Assembly (NCBI GenBank): GCA_015069295.1
Contig: SVIW01000001.1
Span: 62,001 to 126,000, forward strand
Length of the DNA stretch: 64,000 nt
Reading direction: 5' to 3'
Source: Clostridiales bacterium
GTDB taxonomy: Bacteria > Bacillota > Clostridia > Christensenellales > Borkfalkiaceae
In this document: piece after piece, positions 1 through 10,500 of the stretch
Numbering within the stretch: position 1 is the first letter of the stretch
Layout of the letters: each line of letters starts with the position of its first letter
Translations under genes and position numbers: made by a program
The notes under the pieces: generated by a model
What the model saw: the letters and a program-made list of their open reading frames with translations, nothing else
Told to the model about the DNA's origin: nothing
Databases searched by the model: none

Positions 1-863
1 TCCGCGTTGTTTTTCAAAAGCTCTAAATTGCGGACGGTATTGCTGTCCAAAACCATAAATTTGTCGCGGTTGATAAGCTTTATGTTCGTGATATTCGAAA
101 GCGCGTGCTTTTGCGTTTCGCGAAGATACTCGATTAAAGCCCCTGCCGCGGCTATTGCTTTTTCCTTACCCGCAATTCCGTACGGCGCAAGCGACGCGCC
201 GCCAAGCTGCTCAATAAGGGTCTTTTCTGCGCGTTTGACGTTAAACGCCCAGGGCACGTAGCAAGAAAACGCCGGCAACATTCCGTGTTTGATTTCCCGC
301 AAGCCTTTGCAATCCAACAACATCTCTTCGTTGCAAATCACCTCGGCAACGGAGAGTTTTACCATTTGTCCAACGACGTCTTCCAGCGCGGTTACGCCCG
401 TAAATTCTTCCACGAAAAATTCGCCCGTGGTGATATCCGCCCAAGCAGCCGCAATCCCGTCGCCGCCTTTAAAAAGACAGGCAATATAGTTGTTTTTCCG
501 CTCTTCGAGCATTTCGTCTTCGATAAGCGTACCCGCCGAAACGACGCGCACGACGTCTCTTTTTACCAGCTCGCGCCCCGCCGCTTTCGGATCGGAAATC
601 TGTTCGCAAATAGCGACTTTCTCCCCCAAAGCAACGAGTTTTGCGATATACGTATCCGCCGCGTGGTAGGGAATCCCGCACATCGGCGCGCGCTTTTCTA
701 AGCCACAATCTCTGCCGGTTAAGGTAAGGTCGAGCAGGTTAGAAACTTTTACCGCGTCCTCGAAAAACATCTCGTAAAAATCGCCGAGACGGTAGAAAAG
801 CACGCAGTCTTTGTATTTTTCTTTCATTTCGCAATAATGCGTCATCATTGTGGAAAGTCCCAT
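1..863 (-). CDS. mutS: DNA mismatch repair protein MutS (N-terminal part, cut by window edge)
   Basis: Mismatch-recognition ATPase; only the first 287 codons lie in the window and the reading frame runs off the left edge open. The translation begins MGLSTMMTHYCEMKEKYKDC and continues with LFYRLGDFYEMFFEDA, the mismatch-reading Phe-x-Glu loop (FYEMF) of MutS domain I, then LTLTGRD and GIPYHAA, all standard for bacterial MutS. The connector domain follows; the core, clamp and ATPase domains are outside the window. The start is the ATG at 863, 15 bp after the miaB stop and behind a weak AAGGCAGG site, so the two genes are one transcript from the promoter at 2238-2266, the usual miaB-mutS arrangement in Clostridia. 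Confidence 0.95.
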   Translation of the reverse strand, partial: MGLSTMMTHYCEMKEKYKDCVLFYRLGDFYEMFFEDAVKVSNLLDLTLTGRDCGLEKRAPMCGIPYHAADTYIAKLVALGEKVAICEQISDPKAAGRELVKRDVVRVVSAGTLIEDEMLEERKNNYIACLFKGGDGIAAAWADITTGEFFVEEFTGVTALEDVVGQMVKLSVAEVICNEEMLLDCKGLREIKHGMLPAFSCYVPWAFNVKRAEKTLIEQLGGASLAPYGIAGKEKAIAAAGALIEYLRETQKHALSNITNIKLINRDKFMVLDSNTVRNLELLKNNA

Positions 864-878
864 TATATACCTGCCTTA

Positions 879-2207
879 TCAGTCTTCTATTCTTTCTATT
901 TCTCCAAAAAGCGAAATGCCGTTTGCCTTATTGATTTTCAGCGTAACGAACTTGCCTATAAGATTTTTCTCGCTCTTGAAATACCCCATTCTGCCAAATT
1001 CGTCCCGTCCTAAATACAAACCTTTTTTCTCGTCGTAGTCTTCGCACAAAATCTCCACCGATTTCCCAAGATATTTTTCCGATTTTTTGCGAGTGAGCGA
1101 GTTGACGAGTTCCACAAGCCGCATTATGCGGTCTTTTTGGATATCTTCGGGAATTTGCCCGTCCATTTCCGCCGCTTTCGTACCCTGCCGTTTGGAATAC
1201 ACGAACGTAAACGCCGAAGCGTAATCGACCGTTTTTACAAGGTCTTCCGTTTGCAGATAATCCTCCTCCGTCTCTCCGGGGAATCCGACGATGATATCCG
1301 TCGTTACTTCCGCCTCCGGCAAACGGGATTTTAACATAGCAATCTCGTCAAGATATTTTTCCCGCGTATAACGACGGTTCATCGCCTGTAAAATCGCGTT
1401 CGAGCCCGATTGTACGGGCAGATGCACCAATCGGCAAATCTTACGGTGCTTTTCCATTACCTTTACGACGTCCTCGGTAAAATCCTTGGGGTGGCTGGTC
1501 ATAAACCGAACTCGGAATTTCCCTTCGATGCTTGCCACTTCGTCCAAAAGCTGCGCAAACGAGGTTTTTACTTTCCCATCCGTGCCGTACGAATTGACGT
1601 TTTGCCCCAAAAGCGTGATTTCTTTATACCCTGCCGCCACCAATTTTTTTACTTCGTTTAGAATATGTTCGGGTTTTCTCGAGCGCTCGCGCCCGCGCAC
1701 GTAAGGAACGATGCAATACGAGCAGAAATTATTACAGCCGTACATAATGTTCACCCAAGCGTTGGGATAGCTCGTGCGATAGGCGTCGTCAAACTCGACG
1801 ATTTCCCCTTCTTTTTCACGGATTTCAATCACCTTTTTCTTTTGTGCTTTTTTCCGCGCAATCAAATTGCCAAGCTCTTCTAAATTTAAAGTACCGAACA
1901 TAATATCGATAAACGGGAATTTCTTTTTCAAAATATCCGTTTTTCCTTTTTCTTGGGTCATACAACCGCCGACGGCAATAAGCAAATTAGGCTTTTGTTT
2001 CTTTAATTTTTTCAACGCGCCGATGTTGCCGAAAGCGTGATTTTCCGCGTTTTCTCGGATGCAGCAGGTATTAAATAAAATAATATCTGCGTCCTCTTTT
2101 TTTGCGGTTTCTTCATAGCCCATTTGGTGCAGAATCCCCGCCATTTTTTCCGATTCGTGTACGTTCATCTGACAACCGTATGTAACGATATGGTATTTTT
2201 CCGCCAT
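879..2207 (-). CDS. miaB: tRNA-2-methylthio-N6-dimethylallyladenosine synthase MiaB
   Basis: Radical-SAM methylthiotransferase that converts i6A37 to ms2i6A37 in tRNAs reading UNN codons. The 442-residue product has the UPF0004 domain first (start MAEKYHIVTYGCQMNVHES, with cluster cysteines in TYGCQMN, NTCCIREN and VGGCMTQ), then the radical-SAM CxxxCxxC motif in NNFCSYCIVPYVRGRERS, and a C-terminal TRAM domain. An in-frame ATG lies further upstream at 2390, but the ATG at 2207 is preferred: it has a GAGAAGG ribosome site, starts where MiaB proteins start, and lies 25-30 nt downstream of the promoter, whereas the longer version would begin upstream of that promoter. Confidence 0.96.
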   Translation of the reverse strand: MAEKYHIVTYGCQMNVHESEKMAGILHQMGYEETAKKEDADIILFNTCCIRENAENHAFGNIGALKKLKKQKPNLLIAVGGCMTQEKGKTDILKKKFPFIDIMFGTLNLEELGNLIARKKAQKKKVIEIREKEGEIVEFDDAYRTSYPNAWVNIMYGCNNFCSYCIVPYVRGRERSRKPEHILNEVKKLVAAGYKEITLLGQNVNSYGTDGKVKTSFAQLLDEVASIEGKFRVRFMTSHPKDFTEDVVKVMEKHRKICRLVHLPVQSGSNAILQAMNRRYTREKYLDEIAMLKSRLPEAEVTTDIIVGFPGETEEDYLQTEDLVKTVDYASAFTFVYSKRQGTKAAEMDGQIPEDIQKDRIMRLVELVNSLTRKKSEKYLGKSVEILCEDYDEKKGLYLGRDEFGRMGYFKSEKNLIGKFVTLKINKANGISLFGEIERIED

Positions 2208-2237
2208 TTTCCTTCTCTTTTCGTTTTTATTTTCTCT

Positions 2238-2266
2238 ATTATACTCTTTTTTTTGTTTTTTATCAA
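2238..2266 (-). promoter_or_regulatory. sigma-A promoter of miaB-mutS
   Basis: Reading the minus strand, TTGATA (2261-2266) and TATAAT (2238-2243) are separated by exactly 17 bp. Transcription would begin near 2231, giving a leader of about 25 nt before the miaB ATG at 2207. Confidence 0.8.
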
Positions 2267-2340
2267 GTCTTTGACGGCTTTCCCTGCGATTTAAGCGGGA
2301 TTTTCTGATAAAAAAATCCAAATAGCGAATACTGTATCCA

Positions 2341-4587
2341 ATGAAGATAGTTCGAAAAATTTTATGGATTGTATTACTGCTGATATTCACCGTAGTTTGC
2401 CTTGCCCTTTGTTATTACGCCGTGGTAACAAAGGACGTTAGTTTGGACGCAAATAAATTGCTTTTAAACGAAAAGACGGTTACCCTTTACGACGGGAGCG
2501 GGACTCGGATAAAAAATCTTTCCTCTAACGCGTTAAAGCAAACCGTAAAAATAAATAGTTTGCCAAAGCACGTAAAACAGGCGTTTTTGGATATTGAAGA
2601 CAAACGTTTTTATTCGCATCACGGCTTTGATTATAAACGAATCTGCGGCGCTGCCTTACAAAATGTAAAAAGCCTTTCCTTTAAAGAAGGAGCTTCTACC
2701 ATCTCGCAGCAACTTATCAAAAACACCCATTTGACGCAGGAAAAAACCTTAAAAAGAAAGCTGAAAGAATGGAAATTAACCAAACAATTAGAGCGCAAGT
2801 ATTCGAAGGAAGAAATCTTGGAAAAGTACCTAAATACTATCTATTTTGGACACGGCTGTTTTGGATTGACTGCGGCGGCGGAGTTTTATTTTGACAAGCT
2901 CCCCACCGAATTATCCGTTGCGGAAAGCGCCATTTTGGCTGGTTTAGTCAAAGCCCCCAATTATTATTCCCCTTTTAAACACCCTGACAAATGCGAAAAG
3001 CGCAAAGCGGTGGTTTTAAACGCGATGAAAAACAACGGTAGTATCAGCGAAGAAGTAAAAAAACAGGCGCTCAACGCGCCCCTGCCCACCCCGAATTCCG
3101 CCCAACGGAAAAGTTCGTATCTTCAAGCCGTTTTCGACGAGCTTTCTTTTCTTTCCGAAAACAAGCGTTTTACCGTGCGAGGCTCGATAGAAATTGGGAC
3201 GTATCTTGACCAAGAATTGCAAGAAAATATAGAAAATTTGGCAACTTCTCATACGGACAGCGACAAAATTTTCTTGGTTACGGAGGTGGAAAAACACGGC
3301 ATTAAAGCCTATTATTCCTCGGCTGGAACCTTTCGAAGGCTCCCCGGCTCGCTGATCAAACCCCTGCTTGTCTACGCTCCCGCTATTGAGGAAAATCTTT
3401 TATCACCCGCCACTCCTATATTGGACGAAAAAGTCCGATACGGAAGCTACGCCCCGGAAAATTACGACAACCGATACCACGGCTACGTCAGCGCACGCGA
3501 ATGTATGGAAAAAAGCTACAATATCCCCGCTGTGAAAATTTTGGATTCGTTGGGCACGAAAAAGGCTTGTTCGTATATGAAAAAGCTTGGATTGCCCGTC
3601 GAAAAAGACGACGAATCGTTAGCGCTTGCCCTCGGCGGTATGAAAAACGGATATACTTTACGCGATCTTGCCTGCGCTTATACGACCTTTGCAAACGGCG
3701 GCGTATACGAGTACTGCGGATTTATCGATTACGTGAAAATCAACGGCGAAACCGTCTATAAAAAAGCCTCTAACCCCGCGCGGGTTTTTTCCCAAGATAC
3801 CGCTTATTTAACGACGGATATGCTGAGGAGCACGGCAAAAAACGGAACGGCGAAAAAGCTTCGCTCGTTGCCCTTTTCTATTGCGGCAAAAACGGGGACG
3901 GTGGGCACGCAAAAGGGAAATACGGACGCCTACGCCCTTTCTTATACCAGCAAAGACTGCGTTGCCGTTTGGCTGGGAAACGCAGATAATCGCTATATCG
4001 AGTATACGGGCGGCGGGCTGCCTTGTAATTATCTTTTAAAAATTAACGAAAAATTATATCAAAACTATCAAGAAAAAAGCCTTACGATCCCCGACTTTTC
4101 AAAGCCGCAAGGTATAAGCGTCGTCGAGCTGGATAAAACTGCCTATTATGACACGCATACTATTATCCGTGCCGACGAATTATCCCCCGCCTCTTACCGT
4201 TTCTCCGAACTGTTTAAAACAAGCGCAATCCCTTTAAACAAAAGCGATTCCTTTTCTAATCCCCATATCGTAGAACCCACCTTAGAAGTGAAGAACGGAC
4301 AGGTTTTTATCCGTTTACACGAGCGTTCACCTCGTTATTATCAATACAAAATTTTGCGTACTGATTATGCGACGCATACTACCTTAACCTTATACGAGGG
4401 CGAATATTTTACCACGTATATAGACAAATCGCCGCCTTTAAAATCCACGTGCGTATACACGGTAATTCCCTCGTATAACCGCCGTAAGGGAACTGCCGTA
4501 AAGTTGCCCGCAGTTTCCTTTTTAAGCGGTGAAAACCCGCCCGCTCAAAAGGATAAGATTTTAGAAAACGATTGGTGGAAAAACTGA
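2341..4587 (+). CDS. Class A penicillin-binding protein (PBP1A-type transglycosylase/transpeptidase)
   Basis: Bifunctional peptidoglycan synthase of 748 residues anchored by one N-terminal helix (about residues 5-28). The GT51 domain shows the catalytic Glu region DIEDKRFYSHHG, then EGASTISQQLIKN, KYLNTIYFGHG and AESAILAGLVKAPNYYSP. The transpeptidase domain has SLIK as the SxxK motif (Ser337), SYN as SxN and KTG at 517-519 (AAKTGTVGT). The Ser-Lys box reads LPGSLIKP rather than the common PGSTFKP. After the transpeptidase domain come about 130 residues with alternating strands (ending EVKNGQVFIRL, VYTVIPSYN) that resemble a fibronectin type III-like tail. The gene is divergent from miaB; no strong ribosome site or promoter was found, so the start, although it gives a sensible signal anchor, is less certain than the gene. 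Confidence 0.93.
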   Translation: MKIVRKILWIVLLLIFTVVCLALCYYAVVTKDVSLDANKLLLNEKTVTLYDGSGTRIKNLSSNALKQTVKINSLPKHVKQAFLDIEDKRFYSHHGFDYKRICGAALQNVKSLSFKEGASTISQQLIKNTHLTQEKTLKRKLKEWKLTKQLERKYSKEEILEKYLNTIYFGHGCFGLTAAAEFYFDKLPTELSVAESAILAGLVKAPNYYSPFKHPDKCEKRKAVVLNAMKNNGSISEEVKKQALNAPLPTPNSAQRKSSYLQAVFDELSFLSENKRFTVRGSIEIGTYLDQELQENIENLATSHTDSDKIFLVTEVEKHGIKAYYSSAGTFRRLPGSLIKPLLVYAPAIEENLLSPATPILDEKVRYGSYAPENYDNRYHGYVSARECMEKSYNIPAVKILDSLGTKKACSYMKKLGLPVEKDDESLALALGGMKNGYTLRDLACAYTTFANGGVYEYCGFIDYVKINGETVYKKASNPARVFSQDTAYLTTDMLRSTAKNGTAKKLRSLPFSIAAKTGTVGTQKGNTDAYALSYTSKDCVAVWLGNADNRYIEYTGGGLPCNYLLKINEKLYQNYQEKSLTIPDFSKPQGISVVELDKTAYYDTHTIIRADELSPASYRFSELFKTSAIPLNKSDSFSNPHIVEPTLEVKNGQVFIRLHERSPRYYQYKILRTDYATHTTLTLYEGEYFTTYIDKSPPLKSTCVYTVIPSYNRRKGTAVKLPAVSFLSGENPPAQKDKILENDWWKN

Positions 4588-4591
4588 AAAA

Positions 4592-4619
4592 AGTCTGCCG
4601 TTTGGCAGACTTTTTCTTT
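4592..4619. terminator. Bidirectional intrinsic terminator between PBP and thiI
   Basis: An 8-bp perfect stem (AGTCTGCC/GGCAGACT, 4592-4599 and 4604-4611) with a GTTT loop is followed by a T run on the plus strand and preceded by an A run, so it can stop both convergent transcripts. Confidence 0.85.
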
Positions 4620-5778
4620 ATTCGATAACGATTTTTTCAACCGATTCAAACGCCTCGGCGATCAACCCCTCTACGTCCAATTTTCTCTCTTCGAACAAGA
4701 TATCCATTAATTTCGGTCTGGTTGCGGGGAAATCGGGTAAGAACACCGTACAACAGTCCTCAAAAGGCAAAATCGAGGTTTCATACGCCCCCATCTTGAC
4801 CGAACGGTCGATGATTTCGTTTTTATCAAACCCAATCAGCGGGCGAAGAACAGGCAACGCTTCTACCACCGAGTTGGAAGAGGTTACCCCCTCAATCGTT
4901 TGGCTGGCTACTTGCCCCAAGCTTTCCCCCGTGATGATACATTGTGCGCCAAGGCGTTGTGCGTGGCGCTCTGCAATACGATACATAAAGCGACGAAGCA
5001 GGGTAATCATCAGCTCTGGCTTACATTTTTCGTGGATTGCCTCTTGGATATGGGTTACTTTGACGGTATACAAGGTCGTCCCGCAGGTGTATTTTGCAAG
5101 GATTTTCGCAAGATCGACCACTTTTTCTTTGGCTTGCATATTGGTATATGGATAGCTATGGAAATGCAAGCAATCCACGACCATACCGCGCTTTGCCATC
5201 ATATGTCCTGCAACGGGGCTGTCAATCCCGCCCGAAAGCAACAAAAGCCCCTTTCCTGCCGTACCGACGGGCATACCGTTCGCTCCCTCGATAAACGCAC
5301 CGAACACTAGCGCGCGACCGTTTTCACGGATATCCACGCGAATGGTGAAGGAAGGCTTGTGCACGTCTACGCGCAGCTTTCCTTTGGTATAATCGAGAAT
5401 CATTCCACCTAACTCTTTACTAATTTCCACCGAAGTTAAGGGGTATTTTTTATCCCCGCGATGGGATTCGACTTTAAAGGTGCCCGTTTCTTGCAAAAGA
5501 AGTTTTGCAACCTCGAAAATGGCAGGCAAATCGGAAGAGGTTTCATACGCCAAACTGAGAGTATGTACCCCAAACACCTTTTTTAAATTTTCAAGAATAT
5601 CGTCGCTGTCAAACTCGTCGAAATCCTCGACCAAATATCTGCCGCTTTGCTTTATCAAACGACAAGAATAGCCTTTTAACGCGCGGTTTAAATTGGATTC
5701 AAAGGCGCGTTCGAAAAAGCCTCTGTTTTTTCCTTTTAAAAAGATTTCCGCATAACGGATAATAATGACTTTTTTCAT
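4618..5778 (-). CDS. thiI: tRNA 4-thiouridine synthase ThiI
   Basis: Adenylates U8 of tRNA and transfers sulfur to make 4-thiouridine; in some species it also supplies sulfur to thiamine synthesis. The 386-residue protein has the N-terminal ferredoxin-like domain (IIIRYAEIFLKGKNRGFF), a THUMP domain, and the PP-loop ATPase signature LLLLSGGIDSPVAGHMMAKRG. It ends without the rhodanese extension of the E. coli enzyme, the short form usual in Bacillota. The persulfide donor would be the cysteine desulfurase encoded just upstream (9-bp gap), so the two form a sulfur-relay pair at the end of the car operon. Confidence 0.95.
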   Translation of the reverse strand: MKKVIIIRYAEIFLKGKNRGFFERAFESNLNRALKGYSCRLIKQSGRYLVEDFDEFDSDDILENLKKVFGVHTLSLAYETSSDLPAIFEVAKLLLQETGTFKVESHRGDKKYPLTSVEISKELGGMILDYTKGKLRVDVHKPSFTIRVDIRENGRALVFGAFIEGANGMPVGTAGKGLLLLSGGIDSPVAGHMMAKRGMVVDCLHFHSYPYTNMQAKEKVVDLAKILAKYTCGTTLYTVKVTHIQEAIHEKCKPELMITLLRRFMYRIAERHAQRLGAQCIITGESLGQVASQTIEGVTSSNSVVEALPVLRPLIGFDKNEIIDRSVKMGAYETSILPFEDCCTVFLPDFPATRPKLMDILFEERKLDVEGLIAEAFESVEKIVIE

Positions 5779-5787
5779 ATTTTTCCT

Positions 5788-6918
5788 TTATTTCATTCTG
5801 TTTTTTAAATCGTTTGCCACTTCGTTTAAGATACCAACCGCGCTTTCGATTTCTTCTTCCGTCGTTTCAGGCGAAAAACTGATGCGCAGTACACCGTCCG
5901 CCGTCTTTTCATCATAGCCGCAGGCAAGAATCACCCGACTGTAACGGGTCTTTGCATTGGAAGAGCAAGCCGAGCCCGTGCCGATAATTAAGCCTTTGTC
6001 GTTTGCCATATGCAACAAAATCTCCCCGCGCAAACCCACGGCGGCAACGCTGAGGATATACGGCGACGTGTTTTCGTCGGAAATACGCAAGAAAATATCT
6101 TTATCCAAGCCCGCCCACACTTTTTCACGGTATCCACGCAGCCTTTCATAATCGGCTTTTAACGAGGCGAATTTTTTCTCTACGGCGTAGAAGAATTGCA
6201 TAATACCAAAGGTATTTTCCGTACCGCTGCGCCGTCCGCCTTCCTGTCCTCCACCGAAAAGATAAGGCGGCAAAGTCAAGGATTTGCGTTTTATCAAACC
6301 GCCAACCCCTTTCAACCCGCCGATTTTGTGCGCGCTGACCGAATACAAATCGATTTCTTTCGCTAATTTATAGGGCAGCTTTCCGTAGGCTTGAACGCCG
6401 TCCACGTGCACAATCGTCCGCGGATTTTTCCGCTTGACCTCTTTGGCGATTTGATTGACGTCGTTGATTGCCCCCGTTTCGTTGTTGACGTGCATTACGG
6501 ACAGCAAACAGGTTTTATCGTCGACCAAAGCGAGCAATTTTTGTACGTCCACCCGCCCGTCTTTTTGTAAGGGTGCATAGCGGGGCTCGGCAATCCCTCT
6601 GTTTTTAAGCTCTGCAAACGGAGCAAGCACCGCCGAATGTTCCCCCGCCGTCGTTACCGCGTTCCCGCGCCGAGCAAAGGAAAAAATCGCCTGATTATTC
6701 GACTCCGTGCCGCAAGAGGTAAAAATAAATTCGAAAGCGGTTTCGTCCGCTACCTTGGAAAGCAAAACGGAGCGCGCTTTTTTAAGCTCGCTCTGTAATG
6801 CAAATCCTTCCTTGTACAATCCGGACGGATTATAAAATTTTTGCGTTACGTATTCTTTCGCTTGCAAAAACGCCCCTTCGTCGGGTTTCGTTGTTGCGGC
6901 ATTATCCAAATAAATCAT
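5788..6918 (-). CDS. Cysteine desulfurase (NifS/IscS family), probable ThiI partner
   Basis: PLP enzyme that removes sulfur from cysteine as an enzyme-bound persulfide. The 376-residue product shows YLDNAATTKPDE, the PLP-lysine segment SVSAHKIGGLKGVG and the sulfur-accepting cysteine in IIGTGSACSSNAKTRYSR. Its position directly before thiI mirrors the nifZ-thiI pair of Bacillus subtilis and points to tRNA thiolation rather than general Fe-S assembly. Its ATG overlaps the stop of the upstream membrane-protein gene by 4 bp (ATGA), indicating translational coupling. Confidence 0.93.
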   Translation of the reverse strand: MIYLDNAATTKPDEGAFLQAKEYVTQKFYNPSGLYKEGFALQSELKKARSVLLSKVADETAFEFIFTSCGTESNNQAIFSFARRGNAVTTAGEHSAVLAPFAELKNRGIAEPRYAPLQKDGRVDVQKLLALVDDKTCLLSVMHVNNETGAINDVNQIAKEVKRKNPRTIVHVDGVQAYGKLPYKLAKEIDLYSVSAHKIGGLKGVGGLIKRKSLTLPPYLFGGGQEGGRRSGTENTFGIMQFFYAVEKKFASLKADYERLRGYREKVWAGLDKDIFLRISDENTSPYILSVAAVGLRGEILLHMANDKGLIIGTGSACSSNAKTRYSRVILACGYDEKTADGVLRISFSPETTEEEIESAVGILNEVANDLKNRMK

Positions 6919-7538
6919 ACGCGCTGAGTCTGTTGCGCCTGTTGCGCTTGCAACGTTTGCCGTTTCTTTTCTTGCATTACGTAATCGCGGTCAAGCGCGC
7001 TACGTTTTACAAACTTCAAAATGTTCATCAAAAGGTTTTCCGTGCATTCCAGCACAAACAGTTTCTTGCCGTTATACTGCGCCAAAATATACATAAAAAA
7101 CTTTCCGTCTGCCGCCTCGTAGTTCGAGGTGCAAATAACGCTTTTCGTTACGGGGTCGGATTTCAAACGTTCGTAGGACGGGCTATCCACGTCCCCGAAC
7201 TGGATAATATCCGCGCAATCGAATCTTGCCACCGCTTTTCTCTTTTTGGTATTGTATACGCGGGCGATACGAAGCTCTCCCGACACGAAAGCGTAGTCGT
7301 AGCTAACGTTGACGGTCGATTTCCATTTCCAAAACGCAAACCAAAAACCCAAAAACATCAATGCGGGCATTCCAAAAGAAATCATATACCCAATATTCGG
7401 TATTACCATCACAAACAAGAACGCCATAAAGCAGGTCAAAAACAAGAACAAACCTGATAAAACGGAGAGAATGGTATATTTTGTCTTACTTTTCTCCGCT
7501 TTATGATACGCGGCGCTTTCTTCATAAAAAACTTCCAT
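6915..7538 (-). CDS. Hypothetical membrane protein, two TM helices
   Basis: I do not recognise this 207-residue protein. It begins with a short hydrophilic stretch (MEVFYEESAAYHKAEKSK), then two closely spaced hydrophobic helices (about residues 24-47 and 52-72, the second containing FGFWFAFWKW), followed by a soluble domain rich in beta strands (SYDYAFVSGELRIARVY, KKLFVLECTENLL) and a Gln-rich tail (QAQQAQQTQ). The architecture suggests a membrane-anchored PH- or YcxB-like domain, which is inference. An AGGAG site sits 7 nt before the ATG; the gene lies 24 bp after carB-dapF and overlaps the desulfurase gene by 4 bp, so it is part of the same operon. Confidence 0.75.
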   Translation of the reverse strand: MEVFYEESAAYHKAEKSKTKYTILSVLSGLFLFLTCFMAFLFVMVIPNIGYMISFGMPALMFLGFWFAFWKWKSTVNVSYDYAFVSGELRIARVYNTKKRKAVARFDCADIIQFGDVDSPSYERLKSDPVTKSVICTSNYEAADGKFFMYILAQYNGKKLFVLECTENLLMNILKFVKRSALDRDYVMQEKKRQTLQAQQAQQTQRV

Positions 7539-7562
7539 TGTATACTCCTATTGGATTGAAGG

Positions 7563-10500
7563 TTAAATTTCCAGCGTGCCTTCGTAAACGGTTTTCACGT
7601 TGCCCATCAATTCGACGTCGCCGTCCGAATGATAGTTTACCGTCAAATCGCCGCCGCGAAGTTTAACCGTTACGTTGGTATCCTTTTCGCAATACCCTGC
7701 AAGCACCGCCGCAACGACCGCCGCGCAAGCGCCCGTACCGCAAGCCCACGTTTCGCCGCTGCCGCGTTCCCATACGCGCATTTTAATCGTTACTTTGTTG
7801 ACCACGCGGATAAATTCGGTGTTAATACCTTCGGGGAAATATTCGCAATTTTCAAAATCGGGACCGATTGCCGATACGTTGATAGCGTCTACCTTATCGC
7901 TGAATACGATACAATGAGGATTTCCGACGTTGACGAGGGTAATTTTATATTCCAAGCCCCCGATATTGACCGTCTTGCCGACGATTTGTTCTTCGTCTTC
8001 CCAAACGCAAGGAATTTTCTTGCCCGCCAACTCGGCTTTACCGAGGTTTACGCTGGCAGAATTTACTTTGCCGCTGAACGAATAGACTTTTACGTCGCAA
8101 ACCGTACCCGTCGACGTTTCAATCTTCATATCGTTTTTGCGTACGATATTCTTTTCGTAGAGATATTTCCCGATGCAACGGATTGCGTTGCCGCCCGTAG
8201 GCGCTTCCTTACCGTCGCAGTTGAAGATACGGATTTTCGCGTCCGCTACGGCAGAATTTTCAATGAGTACGATGCCGTCGCCGCCGATTCCGTAATGGGG
8301 CTGCACGTAATTGACTGCAATCGATTCGGGACAGGTGATTTTTCCGTCGCGGTTATCGAACACGATATAATCGTTGCCGCAAGACTGCATTTTGGTAAAG
8401 TTCAACTTTAATTTTTCGCTACGCAAAGCGTTGATATCAACGAGCTCGGTATTGTTTTCACTGAAACGGCTGGCAATAATATCCGCAAGCGCGTTTGCCG
8501 TATCGAGCGCCGTAAGCACCGTAATCCCCAACAAAATCGCGTGGTGATGCAAACGAATGAAGTCGTTAATCGATTCCATATCCGTTTTACCGGTGTATAC
8601 GACGTAATCGATTTTGCCTTCGTCCATCAGTTTGATAACCGAATCGGTCGCCGAAAGTCTGTCTACTACTTGACAGTCGATACCCAGATCGTTGATGACC
8701 TTTGCCGTACCCTTCGTTGCGTACATGGTACAGCCCAAATCGCCAAATTTCTTCGCAATCCCCAAAACGTCCAGCTTGTCTTGATCGTTTACCGTCATAT
8801 ACACGCCAACGGGACGTCTTTCGGAGGGATGACACATTTTAAAGCCCGCGGAAACCAGACCTTTGAACATTGCCTCTTCCATCGTCTTGCCGATACCAAG
8901 GACTTCGCCCGTCGATTTCATTTGCGGGCCAAGCTGCGAGTTGACGTCGTTCAGCTTTTCAAAGCTGAACACGGGAACTTTTACCGCAACGTACGGCGAG
9001 GAAGGATACAAGCCCGTACCAAAGCCGAGTTTCTTTAATTTCGCCCCTGCAATAATCTTCGTCGCAAGCTCTACCATCGGCACGCCCGTAACTTTGGAGA
9101 TATACGGTACGGTACGGGAAGCACGAGGGTTTACCTCGATAACGTAAAGCTGTCCGCGATAGATGAGGTATTGAATATTGATAAGACCTTTCGTTTTAAG
9201 TTCAAGCGCAAGCTGGGTCGAAACTTCGATAATTCTTTCCAGCATCGTGTCTTCAAGGTTATACGGGGGATATACTGCAATCGAGTCGCCCGAGTGGATA
9301 CCCGTACGTTCGATATGCTGCATAATACCGGGGATAAGCACGTCTTTGCCGTCGGAAATTGCGTCGACTTCCAATTCCGTACCCATCAAGTATTTGTCGC
9401 AAAGCACGGGGTTTTCAATCCCTTGCGCCAAAATGACGTCCATATATCTGCAAACGTCTTCGCTCGTAAAGGCAATCGTCATATTTTGACCGCCGATAAC
9501 GTAGGAAGGACGGAGAAGTACGGGATATTCGAGCTTTTCTGCCGCCGCAAGCGCTTCCTCTTTCGTCATAACGGTAATTGCTTTCGGACGGGGAATAGAA
9601 TATTTTTCAAGCAACGCTTCAAAGCGTTCTCTGTCTTCCGCTCTGTCTACGCTGTCTGCGGAAGTACCGAGGATACGGATTCCGTGCGTATCGAAATAGG
9701 AGCAAAGATTGATTGCCGTTTGACCGCCGAACGTAATGATAACGCCGTAAGGCTTTTCTACGTCCAAAACGTGTTGCACGTCTTCGGGGGTCAACGGTTC
9801 GAAATACAGTCTATCCGCCGTATCAAAGTCGGTGGAAACCGTTTCGGGGTTATTGTTGATAATAACCACTTCATAGCCAAGCTCTTTTAACGTCCAAACG
9901 CAGTGTACGGAAGAATAGTCGAATTCGATACCCTGCCCGATACGGATAGGTCCCGAACCGATAACGACGATACGTTTTTTCTCGCTCTTGTCCACGAACG
10001 GTTTTGCCTCGTCGTGTTCGTGCGGGTCGAAGGTCGAATAGAAATACGGCGTTTTTGCGGGGAATTCCGCCGCGCAGGTATCTACCATTTTGTACGCCAC
10101 TTTCTTTCTGTAAGGGATTTTCTGACCGCTGAACGACGCGATATCCTTGTCAAGATAGCCGAGGCGTTTCCCCTCTTCGTACAATTCTCTCGTCAGTTTT
10201 TCGCTACTAAGTCTTTCTTCGTAAGCGATCAAGTTCATAAACTTATTCAAGAACCAACGGTCGATTTTCGTGATATTGAACACTTCGTCCACAGAAACGC
10301 CTTTTTTAAGCGCAGCATAGACCACGAAAATTCTTTCGTCCGTCATTTCAGGGAGTTTTGCAAGCAATTCTTCTTTCGTCGAATGCAAGAACTTTTTATA
10401 ATTAAAGGTACTACAAGAAATTTCCGCGCCGCGCACCGCTTTCATCATTGCCATTTCGAACGAAGTACCAATGGACATTACTTCGCCCGTCGCTTTCATT